Source of the DNA: Apoda limacodes
Lineage: Eukaryota; Arthropoda; Insecta; Lepidoptera; Limacodidae
DNA: 64,000 nt
Direction: 5' to 3'
Assembly: GCA_946406115.1 (NCBI GenBank)
Contig: OX291561.1
Span: 8,176,273-8,240,272, forward strand
The notes under the pieces are model-generated. The model was not told the DNA's origin. It was given only the letters and a program-made list of their open reading frames with translations, and made no database searches. The translations under genes were made by a program, and so were the position numbers. Of the stretch, positions 33,074 to 43,657 are shown piece by piece; position 1 is the stretch's first letter, and each line of letters opens with the position of its first letter.

Positions 33074-33264
33074 GTAAATACACTTTACAGGCTAACGAGT
33101 AATAGTCCATCAAGTTATAAAATGTACTTACGTAGTGAAATTTTCGTACAAATTCCATTAAAAGTTACTTAAATGAAGTAGGTATATCTGTAAAACAGGT
33201 ATTCACAGAATATTTAGTTATATATTCACTTTAAAAATAAATTGAATTGAAATAAAACAAATAT

Positions 33265-33375
33265 TTAAGGGGGGCTCCCATACCACAAACGTGTTTTTTT
33301 TTTTTGCCGTTTTTATAGACAATGGTACGGAACCCTTCGTGCGCGAGTCCGACTCGCACTTGGCCGATTTTTTTT
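33265..33375 (-). repeat. 'ggccaagtgcgagtcgg' family, 5' part
   Basis: Minus-strand copy: 'gcgagtccgactcgcacttg' and 'gccga' at its 5' end, 'aatggtacggaacccttcgt', and 'ggggggctcccataccacaa' inside, the complement of text at 36.98 kb. Confidence 0.6.
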
Positions 33376-33484
33376 GCTGTAGTTCAAATTCCTGAACGTG
33401 GTGGGTGGCTGTCTACTCTAGATAGGTATATTTCTATATAAAGGTCATGTTATAATTAATTGGTTAATGCATTAATTTATGCAG

Positions 33485-33577
33485 AAGTCAGACACGTTAT
33501 TGGAATATACGACGTCGAATGCGACAAGTTGTTATAGACATAATATGACTTATTTTTGCAATTTAAACCGTACTAAC
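33485..33577 (+). CDS. Candidate exon, cysteine and N-glycosylation motifs
   Basis: After TTTATGCAG at 33476-33484 the phase-0 frame is open for 31 codons: KSDTLLEYTTSNATSCYRHN is followed by MTYFCNLNRTN, with three N-x-S/T sites and two cysteines, as in an extracellular protein. Two weak donors are possible: AAC|GTATGA at 33578 (phase 0) or ACC|GTACTA at 33570 (phase 1). Only the second fits the phase-1 acceptor of the 43138 candidate. The upstream candidate exon ends 411 bases before in phase 0, which fits. The acceptor is AT-rich with a weak pyrimidine tract. Product unrecognised. Confidence 0.3.
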
Positions 33578-34327
33578 GTATGACCGGTTTTTCGACTTCC
33601 ATATGGTCGACGTAGATAGTACCTACCAGTAGGTATTCGTATTATAATTGAAAAGATGTTTTAAAACAAATTATGTTAAATTTTATTGCAAAGATATTAC
33701 GTTTTTAATCATTTCATTATTTTTTCTGTACTAACTGTAAAACTATATTAAATATTTTAAATAAAAAAAATAATTACTTTTTGATTTAAACTCTAGAGAA
33801 AAAATAAACAGCCCTGTAAAGGTCTGACAGATAGATAGCGTAGGCTTAGTAGATATTCATAGTAACCCTTTGCGTAAGGTACCCTAAAAATACGAGAAGC
33901 TCAGGATAAGTTGTCTGCGGAACAGGGCCAAGCCGTTTTACTTGTATCAAGTGCCTTAGCCTAGTTTACTAATAAAAGTAGGTAACCAGGTGGACTTTAC
34001 GATGAATGATTAATAATAATAATAATGATTAATAAAATTAATAATAATGAAATTAATAGTTTCATTTATTTAATTCAACAACTTTAAATAAGGTAATTTG
34101 GAAATATATCGCGCACTATTGCAGGTTTTTATCGAATTTTCTTTTTGTATCGGAACGTAATTGATCGATCTTATCAACTTTATCATTTTTTACTATAATT
34201 GAGGTACAGTCAAAACTGTGGTATATTTTGGATTCTTTTGTGCAAATAGTAGATAGTAAAGTGTAATTTAATCTTATTTTTTGGCAAAGATTACTAAAGG
34301 AAATATGATTCGCGGCGTCTACAAATG
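33578..34327. other. Non-coding stretch with a repeat relic
   Basis: 33800-33890 ('gtctgacagatagatagcgt', 'aaggtaccctaaaaa') is an eroded end of the 'gttccgta' family. An AAT-rich simple stretch lies at 34010-34060. Confidence 0.4.
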
Positions 34328-34545
34328 AAATTTTAAAGACGTTTTCATACAAATTATCTCAAATAAGATTAAAAGTTAATAAAATTTTTTTTTAGGATTT
34401 TAGAAAACCACAGACATAGATTCGGCTTAAGATCATGCCTACAAATTTTCACAGTATTTGATCAGTAAATGTCCAAAACAAGTAGGAAATTCGTTTGTAT
34501 GCAACACGCTGCGAGGCGCCGCGAATCGCATTCTCCTAAATGTTA
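34328..34545 (-). mobile_element. MITE with 'ctgcgaggcgccgcg' arm, one arm only
   Basis: 'aggaaattcgtttgtatgca' and 'acacgctgcgaggcgccgcg' match in opposite orientation the left arm of the full element at 38203-38583. The interior 'ccacagacatagattcggct' also matches. The other arm is missing. Confidence 0.6.
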
Positions 34546-34904
34546 ATAGACCCGACAAGAATTTACCTTTTCTTTACCACTTTTAATTGTTTTACTATTT
34601 GTTATTACTTAATAACTTTTGGTAAAGCATAGTAGTTACAGTTATTAACACACATAAAGCATTTATTGATAACACTAAAGTATGTATAATAAACTTTATT
34701 TTTTTATTTCTTGTTTCAATTAAAGGATCAGTGAATTGAGATGTAGCTGTCCCACTTAGGCACGCTTAGCTACATATCGTGTCTTCCATCTGACAATATC
34801 CAGTGTAGCGCCAATCGGAGGCTTAGTGGATGTCCGGTTTTTCACCGGACGTCGTCGGACCAATGATCTAACCGAGCACGCGCAGAGTATCCAACAGCGC
34901 GCTG

Positions 34905-35410
34905 TCCGTTTGATGGTAAGCGGTCACCACAGCCTATGGAGGCATGCAACACCAGCAGCATCACTAGCGCATTGCCGACCTTTTAAAAATGTAATAACTT
35001 CTTTCTTGAAAAAGCCCAAATCGAAGTCCTTACAGAAAACCTTGGAATCAGCTCATTCCACAACCTGAGAGGAAGTCCCTCTAACACCGCACTGAACGTG
35101 ATCATTTCGGTTCTAAGGTGTGAGGATGAATTCTCTGCCGATAGCAAGCAGTGCGATGGTAGAAAGTAGCCTTGGGCATCATTTCCAACCAATTCTTCAG
35201 AACACATCCCATTATAAAAGCGGTAGAACACATACAGGGAGGCAAACTCTCCTCAGACAGGGTTCCATTCGGCTTGTGAGTTTGGGATCGTCGATGATTC
35301 TAACATCGTTGAACCGAGTAAAAAGGGCCAAGCTGGTATCCGGGCGCACCCGCCTAGAGATGGCAGCAGTACTCCATATGGGGCCGATCATGCGACTTGA
35401 CCTTTTCAAC
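34905..35410 (-). mobile_element. CR1/Jockey-like LINE fragment, frameshifted
   Basis: Minus-strand RT C-terminal text aligned with the 51.6 kb copy: 'tgatggtaagcggtcaccac', 'aatcagctcattccacaacc', 'agaacacatcccattataaa', 'agctggtatccgggcgcacc' and 'gcagtactccatatggggcc'. Frames at 34983-35421 are fragments of the broken ORF. The 3' terminal 'taccactaaggtggcaaaca' is absent, so both ends are lost. Confidence 0.7.
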
Positions 35411-35964
35411 AGTTTATACATATATAAATTATCTTACGAACTTGAGCTATGTGTGCTAACGTAGTTATATTGGTCATGACATTACAATAGGTTCATTGAA
35501 TTCCGCATTTATTATTTACAAAGTGTGATCGGCAATACGTGACAGACGGTGAGCGGCCAACTACTCACGTGTCACGTATAATTTGTAAAATCGTGCGTTT
35601 GTAAAACAATCACGCATTTGTGGGTACTCAAGTTTTCGTGTCATCTTTGTTGTTTTTGTCTATTTTATGTCGCTGTGTGTTTTTAGTCGACTTATGGAGC
35701 TTATCAATTTGACCAGTATGTATGTATGTATTTGTTAGTATTGTACAATATTCATATATGTTAATATTGTTAGTCTATGTGAGCTAAATTGGGCTTGCCA
35801 AATTTCATATGTGTATGTATGCTTGTCTACGTCTTTCTCAGAAACTAGTTATTGGATAACCAATTATAGTAGATAATAGTAGAATAGATCTTTGTTTACT
35901 GAGTTAGGTATCATTCAATTTAGACAAGAGTGCTAGTTGTATCAAACGATATCTGAGCCGATTT

Positions 35965-36110
35965 ATATCACTAAAGTGGCAAACAAGTAAACAGCCCATC
36001 TAATGCTAAGCGGTCAGCGCTCATGGACGCTTGCAACGTCATCCAAGGGCATATCTGGTGCATCTGCGACCATTTAAAACTCGAATTACTCCTATCTTCA
36101 AGAATCACAT
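35965..36110 (-). mobile_element. CR1/Jockey-like LINE 3' end
   Basis: 'atatcactaaagtggcaaac' and 'aatgctaagcggtcagcgct' then 'catggacgcttgcaacgtca'. Strongly diverged 3' end. Confidence 0.55.
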
Positions 36111-36743
36111 GTAACTTTTTAAATAATAGATAAATGTGATCTCTGTAGCTATGTATACTGAGACCTACCTACATATATTTTAAGATCGTAAAAGAATCAG
36201 CAGAGATATAATAATTTGTGTGTCAGTGGCATCGTAAAATACCTCAGTCAAAAGCGCAATATTCGAAAGGTTAAATATTTAATAAACAAACCTACTTCCG
36301 TACTCAAAAGCCCTTACTATACTAAGTGTAACGGTAAAAGAGTAAAAGTGACGGAGAGTAAGCAGTTAAACACATTCCATTTGTAACGAGTGTAGTTTTT
36401 GTTGGAGAAGTCGATTTAACGGAGTTTTTACTTCTTTTGACACTTTGTCAACAATATTTTACTTAATGTGACAAAATGATTCTGTATGTACTTGCTTGTC
36501 ATAGACAACGGTACTGTAATCGGGAAATAAAAAACTGAACCGGTGAACCTAATGTTTTATATAGTCTGTGCATAAACTTTCCTCGTAAAACACACAAAAT
36601 TTGTCCAGTATGGACATAATCGTGCACAAACAGACAGACAAACGCGGGTGGGAGATTTTTTAATACCATGTAGGTACCTACCGAAAGTATTTCTTTAGTC
36701 GTTTGTATTTCTTACTATTGTTGTCATATGAAAGAAGTCTTTG

Positions 36744-36875
36744 TTAAGCTATGACCAAATTCTGACAGTCGACTGGGCACTAGCTTAACAACGTGCGCCA
36801 TTTCGCACTACACCATCATGATGAACTATGGCTCAAGCCTCCTTTCTTGTACCTCTGTAGTGAAGACAAACAGTG
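36744..36875 (+). repeat. 5S rRNA-derived SINE, 3' part
   Basis: 'ctgacagtcgactgggcact' with 'agcttaacaacgt' and 'caagcctcctttcttgtacc', 'tgtagtgaagac'. Same order as at 63.1-63.25 kb. Confidence 0.45.
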
Positions 36876-36927
36876 AGTACACCTTTATTAAGTTATTAAT
36901 ACATCTTCGTTCTGACACACTTTTAAA

Positions 36928-37182
36928 AAAGGGTTCCGTACCATTATCTACAAAAATGAGCAAAAAATCACGTATGTTGTATGGGAGCCCCCTTAAATAT
37001 TTATTTTTTTCTGCGTATTTGTCGTTATAGCGGCAACTGAAATACATCTTCTGTGAAAATTTCAATTGTCTAACTATAACGGTTCATGAGATACAGCCTG
37101 GTGACAGACGGACGGACGGACGGACAGCGAAGCCTTAGTAATAGGGTTCCTAATTACCTTTCAGGTACGGTACCCTAAAAAT
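36928..37182 (+). repeat. 'gttccgta' family, 3' three quarters
   Basis: Starts 'agggttccgtaccattatct', has 'gttgtatgggagccccctta', 'gttatagcggcaactgaaat', 'catgagatacagcctggtga' with a (GACG)n run, and ends 'caggtacggtaccctaaaa'. The frames over it on both strands (36818-37065) are artefacts of the conserved text. It has lost the 'ggccaagtgcgagtcgg' 5' end. Confidence 0.65.
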
Positions 37183-37609
37183 CGTGTTTTTAAATAATGG
37201 ATATCGTTAAAATTTTAATTAAAAAATTACACCGCCATCAATATAAAAGTAAAATATTAACCTTCATGAACATTAAGCTGAAATCGAATGCCAAAAATTT
37301 GCAACAATAATACGAGTCAATTATTTTTTGGTATTTCAATTGTATTTTAAATAGATTTTGTGTGTTACACTGTCTTATATTTAAGTACGAGAGTTTTATA
37401 TAAAATACTGTAATATAATTTAATATACTCTTATATACCGCATTAAGGCTTTGGCATACCCTAGCAAAAGCGTGCCATTTTGACCAGTGTAAGACATATT
37501 ACACTGTTGAAGCATACAAAGACACATAGTTCCAAGTACGAAAATCTCGTTTTTTTGTCGGTATGAAATTCAAATATAGTGTGAGCTTTAAAATATAACA
37601 ACAAATAAT

Positions 37610-37857
37610 AAAAACTGGCCAAGTGTGAGACGGACCCGAGCCACATTGGCGTCATATAGCGATTATTAAAAAAACAGTAACACATTTGTTTGTTGAAAGC
37701 TATATTAAAGTTAAGCAACAACGGGCTTGGTCAGTCATTAGATTGGGAACCGCTTAGCACACTTTTTGATTTTGTTCTTGTTTGTGTTCGATAATTATGT
37801 AAATAGTGGTCCGGAACCCACGGTGTGCGAGACCGATTCTCACTTAACCGATTTTTT
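37610..37857. mobile_element. TIR element carrying a 5S-like module
   Basis: Left arm 'aaaactggccaagtgtgaga' and right arm 'gattctcacttaaccgattt' are inverted repeats of about 35 bases. Inside, 37708-37752 reads in sense as 5S rRNA 3' text ('aagttaagcaacaacgggct', 'tggtcagtcattagattggg'). Best example of this architecture; relatives at 20.9 and 56.8 kb, and empty short forms at 13.0 and 31.8 kb. Confidence 0.6.
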
Positions 37858-38202
37858 AAAGTATAAATGTTTTATTAAAATGCCTCAAGTTGACATAGTA
37901 TACTTTTAGGTGTAACCGTTTGTACAATCACGAGGAAATAAGTAAACGTTAAAAATTACTGCCGAGTTAAAAAACAATCATATAAAAAAGAAATTATTGG
38001 CCGTCGACAAAAACGGGTTATATTAATTGCAATATAAACAAGAGTTGGCGATTACAAAAAGGTCGATTGCAATTTTAATTATCTCCGAATATTACGAACT
38101 GTAAAACTTTAGGTAGCTACCTACTTTATTCCTGACATAAACATGATCTCGAACACTGTTTACTTATTAAATGCATCTTCCTTAATTGAACCAACACGAT
38201 TT

Positions 38203-38583
38203 AAGAGAATACGATTTGCGGCGCTTCGCAGCGTGCTTCATACAAATGCATTTCCCACTTGCTTTTGACATTTACTGATCAAATACTGTGAAATTTTGTA
38301 GACATGATATCAAGCCGAATATATATGTCTGTGGTTTTTCAAAATCCCAAAAAAATGTTTTTCATTAAGTTGTAATCTTATTTGAGACCATTTGTATGAA
38401 AAACTAGAATCCTGTATAACTTTTAAACTATACAATTAAATAAAAAACTGTCACGCAGCAGACCTAGATATTTATTCCTAGAACGCTTGTTTAAAATTGT
38501 ATGGTATTTGAATGGTAATTGTCAAAAATAAGTGGGAAATTCGTTTGTATGAAACACGCTGCGAGGCGACGCGAACGCGAAGC
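38203..38583. mobile_element. MITE with long arms ('cgcctcgcagcgtg'), full length
   Basis: The left arm runs from 'aagagaatacgatttgcggc' through 'gcagcgtgcttcatacaaat', the right arm from 'gtgggaaattcgtttgtatg' to 'ctgcgaggcgacgcg'; paired arms of about 75 bases are imperfect. The interior holds 'atgtctgtggtttttcaaaa'. Other copies at 34.3 and 46.0 kb. Confidence 0.7.
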
Positions 38584-38654
38584 TAGGATATAGGGGTTTT
38601 TTTCCGTAGTGAATCCCGAATCGGAAGGTTATTTTATCCTATATTTGTATTAAT

Positions 38655-38785
38655 CTCGCATCCTAGTGTAATTGAGTATCGTAGCCTCAGCCGTAAGGTA
38701 TACCCCCCACTGCAGGAACACAGGCAGAAGAAGGAGGCTTTGAGGTTTTACGTGCCCTCCGAAACACGAAAGAGCCTAGCTTTAT
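38655..38785 (-). repeat. Probable SINE fragment
   Basis: 'gttttacgtgccctccgaaa' plus 'cacgaa' resembles, in antisense, the 'cttcggagagcacgttaaac' of the 5S SINE at 43.4 kb. Weak. Confidence 0.3.
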
Positions 38786-38824
38786 ATTTCTATTATTTGT
38801 AGATAAATCTATAATTTATAACAC

Positions 38825-39059
38825 ACTAGCTGTCCCGGCGAACGTTGTTCCGCTGCCGTCCCTCTGTACCCGGCGAAAGTTGGTTTTTACCTTTAGTGCC
38901 CGAGTCCGGCTCGCACTTGACATATCGAGATAAAAACTATCCTATCTTTTAAGTTGGATCAAATAACAGATATTTACGAAGTTTGATCAAAATCGGTTCA
39001 GTAGTTTAGGAGTCCATTGAGGACAAACATTGTGACACGAGATTTATATATATTAAGAT
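38825..39059 (+). mobile_element. 235-bp RTE-like element, young copy 2
   Basis: Same first and last bases and same length as 29625-29859. The differences I see are CTTTAG for CTATAG, CTCGC for CTAGC, and AAGTTGG for AAGCTGG. No flanking target duplication was obvious. Confidence 0.7.
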
Positions 39060-39555
39060 ATTTAAGGGTAGTTAAAGCATTGGATGTTGAAACCGTTCAA
39101 AATCCCAATGGTGTAGGTTCTTTAGCGCGTGGCTGGTCATACTAAATAGGTAGATGGGCCGATGAAGCCTATCCCTTTAGACTACATTTTACGGTTGGAA
39201 AGGCCAACTTTATGACTATGACAAATAGGCTATACACCATTACCCTCTACTAAGTACCTTATGACCTTGTCAGACGTCATGGTTCCCATAGAGCGGATAA
39301 ATTGCAACATGGCTTGAACAATCGGACAGACGGACAGTCAAACCTACCATGGGAATAAGGCCTCCATTTGTCATAGACAATACAATAGACCTTTGAGTAT
39401 GCTACTATATGAAAATTCAATAGCACCACTACTAAGGTGTTAGAAGTCGATCGAGAGTTAGAACTTACAAGTAAATGCAGAAAACAAAATATTTACCTAA
39501 AAAAAATAGTTTTTATTATCCTAATAAGAAATAAGATTTTATTATATCATTTTGA
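39060..39555. other. Non-coding stretch
   Basis: Nothing recognised except 'ggacagacggacagtc' near 39325, a relic of the 'gttccgta' family. Confidence 0.3.
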
Positions 39556-39810
39556 ACCTACTCAATAACGCTTCAGCCACTGGACGGAGCAGGATGAAAC
39601 TTGGCACACCTATAGATTAGGTCCTGGAATAGCACATAGGCTACATTTTATCCCGAAAAATTCAAAAGTTCCCGCGGGAATAACTATAACCGAGTTTAAA
39701 CGAACTATAGCTATAGCTTGATATAGCAAACTTCATTAGTATAATTAAGGAGTAAATCACAGTATTAATAAATAAATAATAAATAATACACGCTGATAAC
39801 CGAATTTAGG
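39556..39810 (+). mobile_element. Lep1-like Helitron with insertion
   Basis: 'caataacgcttcagccactg', 'aaaagttcccgcgggaataa', palindromic body, then an AATAAATAAT-rich insertion at 39757-39790 before 'acgctgataaccgaatttag'. The terminal hairpin is lost. Confidence 0.6.
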
Positions 39811-40147
39811 TTTTGGGATTCTAAACAGTTATCATAAGAAGTAATATCGATATCATTGTAATGTAGTGAAAAGTACATATTTTTGGTTTTTTTTCTGTGA
39901 TACTTGCTTAAGTCAAAGAAAATACACATAACATTTATATTAGTAAATTAAAAAATTTTGGTATGTGATAATTATGTAATGTATCATACTCTAAATACTC
40001 TACTCTAGTGTAATAAGTGAGAGTTGTACTCACCTAAGTAGTTATTCTCATCTTTTTATGATCGTAAACAACTAGTATTCACAGGTAAATGCTAGTTTAA
40101 TAATCCAATTTTGCTTTGTTTTATATAATCTTAAATGAGTGGTGGTA

Positions 40148-40465
40148 TGCTTTCTTGCAAAGAGCTTGTGTCTCAATAACTTTTGTCAACGGAAACGATA
40201 TGCGAGCATGAGGAACGGCGTGTTTAGCCATTGGATAGGTGACCGTCTTGTGGCACATTCTTCTAAGTTCCTCCTCTCTTCGAAAACCACGTTGAACCGT
40301 CGCATTGTTTCTGGATGATGTCATATTATTTCAGCAGTCGTTAAGCCAAGTCAGATAACCTCATGAGTGGACGACTGGCTAGTGAAGGCCTGCCAATTGC
40401 ATCTGGGCTATTGCGGTGGACTATATCCAAAACCTCCTTTCTCTATGGACGTAGTGGGGACAAAT
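40148..40465 (+). repeat. 5S rRNA-derived SINE, near full length
   Basis: 'gtctcaataacttttgtcaa' leader, diverged 5S-like part 'cattggataggtgaccgtct', 'ccacgttgaaccgtcgcatt', 'agcagtcgttaagccaagtc', 'ctgccaattgcatctgggct' and the end 'ggacgtagtggggac'. Short frames on both strands here (40121-40561) are artefacts. Confidence 0.65.
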
Positions 40466-40855
40466 AAGAGCTGCGCCATTATCGCTAAGGTAGACAATAT
40501 GTCATCTTTCCAGTTCTCACTTTTATTTCCAGCAAACACTACCAGCATTGCGATTGTCTAAATCCAATTGCAATCGTTTCTAAGTCCATACCAGATCAGA
40601 CTTACCACTGCCAACCACCACTGAATGTTTTATTTAGCAGAAATGACAATAAATCTTAGACATATTCTACAAACTAGCTTTTTTTCATACATTAATATGT
40701 TTGAAATATGCTTCGTACGAAGAGGAAATCAAATATAGCTGATGGCGATACTAATGAAGCAGACACAACACCTACTCGGGCGGCACTGGTTATAGTCATG
40801 GACTTAGAAACGATAACCATCACAGTTAGACAATCTCAATACTAATCCGCAATCA

Positions 40856-41113
40856 CCATAGACTTCGAGTTCTATAATCTGTCCTATCGACTGTGCAACG
40901 TCCTCACAAAATTTACCACCCTTTAGAAAGAGACAAAGCAAAACTGTGGTCTCTTTTTTCTTTATAGTAATGTCCGCCATTATTTTTGTTTATATTTATT
41001 AAAACAAGTTAGAAAGAGACAAGAGACCTCAGTTTCGCTTGGTCTCAGTCACAGTTTTGCGACCATTTTGGTTCACATGTCACGCTGTCCAGTTCACTAT
41101 GTCTTGTCTATGG
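40856..41113 (+). mobile_element. MITE, 'ccatagacttcgagttctg' family, long form
   Basis: Starts 'ccatagacttcgagttctat' and ends 'tcactatgtcttgtctatgg', with CCATAGAC/GTCTATGG as exact 8-base terminal inverted repeats. Keeps the interior 'aatgtccgccattatttttg' missing from the short copies. Confidence 0.7.
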
Positions 41114-41500
41114 TAATCACTAAGAGCAATAAAAGTGACATCTGAATAGCTCAATGTGACAGTGAGAGCGGTAAATCCACCATTTGTTTGTATGTCTAGT
41201 CTTTTAACACAACTATTAGTAATAATTTTTAACTGACTTTAACTTAATTGTGTTATTATGAATAAGAATTTGTAGTTGCTGGCTTGATTAAATGTACTTT
41301 CGTTTAGAAAAGCTAGTTTAATAGTTTTATTAATTATCCAAAATCCAAAAATTTCATGGAAAATAAACAAGATAAAACAATTTATTCATCAGGAGTTTAA
41401 AAAAATCCTTTTACTTAAAATGCAAGTCATATGTAAAGTCAAAGGCATTTTTTGAATACAAAAATTGTACAAGTCATTTTAAATATATTTTTAATAGTCT
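41114..41500. other. AT-rich non-coding stretch
   Basis: Nothing recognised. Confidence 0.4.
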
Positions 41501-42700
41501 GGTCGAGAAGTGAGTTTTCTGCGAAAAAAAGTTAGATCAAATTTAAAAATATGGGGTTTGGTTTTTTGGATTCAGAATTTTATTCTGAAAAAGGGGAATT
41601 TTGGAATTTTTTGCTATTAAATATTGCAATTGTTATTAACAAAAAACGAAGAGAGAAAAAGGTGGTCTCCGTTTTTTAACAATAACTTCAAAAAAATTGC
41701 AAAAAACCTCCACTTTGAAATAAGATTCTAAAAGAGGAGAAAATTTCATAACAAAAAGTCTCGACTCCCGAAATTGTAGTTCCATTATTTATAATTTTAA
41801 TTTAACGTTGAAAATAGCGTTCCGCGCAGCAGTTTCAACGTTGTGACGTCGCCGCCAAACAAACTAAGCGTTAGTTTTTTTTCAATTTTTTTATAATATT
41901 TATTATCAATATAAAAATTTGAATAAATTATAGTATCATTTAGACACTTGAAGGAATACAATCCAGTTTACAAAAAATTTTTAACTTGATTTTTGTTTAA
42001 CTTATGCAATTGTTAATTAAGTTATTTTTCATGAACTTAAGATAACATAAAATCTATCATAAACGTTTAAATAATTTAGCTAAAAATCTTTTTCCTCTTG
42101 GAGCTTACTCTGATATACTCAATAAACAAGATTCCGGTATAAAAATTTATTGAAGTTTTTTTATTTGTTTATAATGATTTTTCTAAGTTAACAAAAAATG
42201 GAAAATCCGGAAAATGTAGTTTTTTTTTACGAAATCTTTGATTTTCACTGTTTTTGTATCTATTTTTTACATTTCATTGCTTAGTTGAAAAATTTTTTAC
42301 ATCATTTGTTTAACAATTTTTTATAAACAAATAGGCAAATTTAATATTTTTAAAAAAATTTTTTTTGCCATTATATTGTCAAAGTGGAATAATGATTTCT
42401 GGAAAAAAAAAATTTTCTTAAATTATTAATTAAGAAATCGGTTTTTTTTCTAAAAATCATAATTTCTTATTTTAAATAGAATTAAAAAAAAAAAATTTTT
42501 TTCAACAATATTTTCATTGTTTACTTTATAAACAATTTGTTATAAACAAATTCTGACTTTTATATAATTTTTTTGTCGTTACTTATAAAAATTATAAATA
42601 TAGTTATTTACATCAAAGTAGGGAATTTTTTTTTTAAAATTTTTAAAATTTTAAAACTATTACAGAATGTCGCAAACGAATCTTTAACTATGAAATAGTA
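41501..42700. other. AT-extreme, hairpin-rich block of unknown nature
   Basis: Long A and T runs with several short inverted repeats: 'gttattaacaaaaaacg' pairs with 'cgttttttaacaataac' (41632-41688), AACGTTGAAA pairs exactly with TTTCAACGTT (41814-41842), and 'agaaatcggttttttttcta' lies next to AAATCATAATTTCTTA. A small GC-rich island with GACGTCGCCGCC sits at 41843-41858. No coding frame. Possibly a decayed large DNA transposon; I cannot name it. Confidence 0.35.
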
Positions 42701-43137
42701 ACAGTAGAACTCTTAAATTACTTCTAGTTACGGGCACTACTAGATACTTGTCCTTTGTCCTACTGGTAGAACCACGGACAAAACACAAACCGAACCACGC
42801 TGTAGCACCAAGGGTCAAAGAATCCCAGCCATTGGTATAAGCTGTCGATACACGCCAGCAAGTAGAGTTAAGATTTCTATGAAAAGTCTTACAGTACTCT
42901 GCCGGCTACTGTAAGATTAAACACTTTTCTTGTAAATTCTGAACTCTCGCCAGCGAAAGTCAATATTGAAAATATGTGGTAGGAGCACTAAAATTAAAAA
43001 TGTCATTTTACAGATTTATTTTTCGTTACAGTACTTTAGGTTCTCGTAACTTATTAACACAAGGTTTATTTTTTTTAGTTTGTCTTCACCTTTAAAATGA
43101 ATGAAATTTTAAAAACAGGCCGTATTTTCTTTTGCAG
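42701..43137. other. Non-coding, intronic if the next exon is real
   Basis: Unique-looking sequence ending in the pyrimidine tract 'ccgtattttcttttgcag'. Confidence 0.3.
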
Positions 43138-43208
43138 GTAATGAAGTAACTAATCTATTTGTACTTTTTCGACGAGGACGTTCTGGACCGACAGACATCG
43201 TGCAAATG
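43138..43208 (+). CDS. Candidate internal exon, unidentified protein
   Basis: A textbook acceptor (GTATTTTCTTTTGCAG) and a strong donor (AAATG|GTAAGC) bound 71 bases at about 43% GC in sequence near 30%. Only one frame is open: two bases complete a split codon, then 23 codons read NEVTNLFVLFRRGRSGPTDI followed by VQM. Intron phases are 1 in and 0 out. The basic RRGRSGP segment and hydrophobic LFVLF are not diagnostic and I do not recognise the family. It lies 110 bases upstream of a 5S SINE. CAGGTAATG at the left edge could also be a donor in other contexts, which is the main doubt. Confidence 0.45.
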
Positions 43209-43315
43209 GTAAGCTAACTGAACGAGATTTTCGATTTTCATCTTGATTTTACAATACCTACTGAAATTTGTTTACCTGCTTGAATGGAATAATATTTATG
43301 TGCTATGTGATAGGG

Positions 43316-43657
43316 TGGAGGAAAAGCTCATGTCCCAGTAACATTTGTCTATTGGAAACGATTTACGAAGTTGAGCAACGTCGGTCGTGGTCAGATATTG
43401 GATGCATGGTTTTCTGAGCTTCTTTGTGCTTCGGAGAGCACGTTAAACTGGGTCGATCTGTTATCATATGTCAGCAGTCGAGAAGCTAGGGGCCTTATTG
43501 GCGGATTCAGAGTTCTGACGGTCGAGTTACTTAAGACTTGGCGATTAATAGTATTAGCTATAAAACTTTACCAATTAGACTATAACCTAAACCTCCTTTC
43601 TTTTATCAGAGGCCTGTGCCCCTGGTTGCAGTGGGGACGACTGAGGTATTAATGGAT
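43316..43657 (+). repeat. 5S rRNA-derived SINE, best full copy
   Basis: 'tacgaagttgagcaacgtcg' and 'gtcgtggtcagatattggat' are close to the internal-promoter region of insect 5S rRNA, fused to a leader ('agctcatgtcccagtaacat') and a unique body: 'gcttcggagagcacgttaaa', 'cagcagtcgagaagctaggg', 'ctataacctaaacctccttt', 'ggcctgtgcccctggttgca' and 'gtggggacgactgaggtatt'. Class: SINE3-like. The 93-residue frame across it is not a gene. Confidence 0.75.

Noticed and set aside
34826..34910. Plus-strand SIQQRAVRL resembling the RT motif SVQRRAVR
   Set aside because: Too short, on the strand opposite to the adjoining LINE fragment, and partly inside that fragment's complement.
36818..37065. Overlapping frames of 70-79 residues on both strands
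   Set aside because: They lie on conserved text of the 'gttccgta' repeat family, so their openness reflects the repeat and not a gene.
43355..43412. Possible 5S rRNA gene
   Set aside because: Only the 3' segment of 5S is present, diverged and fused to SINE leader and body.
43371..43652. 93-residue plus-strand frame
   Set aside because: It is the translated body of the 5S-derived SINE; equivalent positions in other copies are not open.
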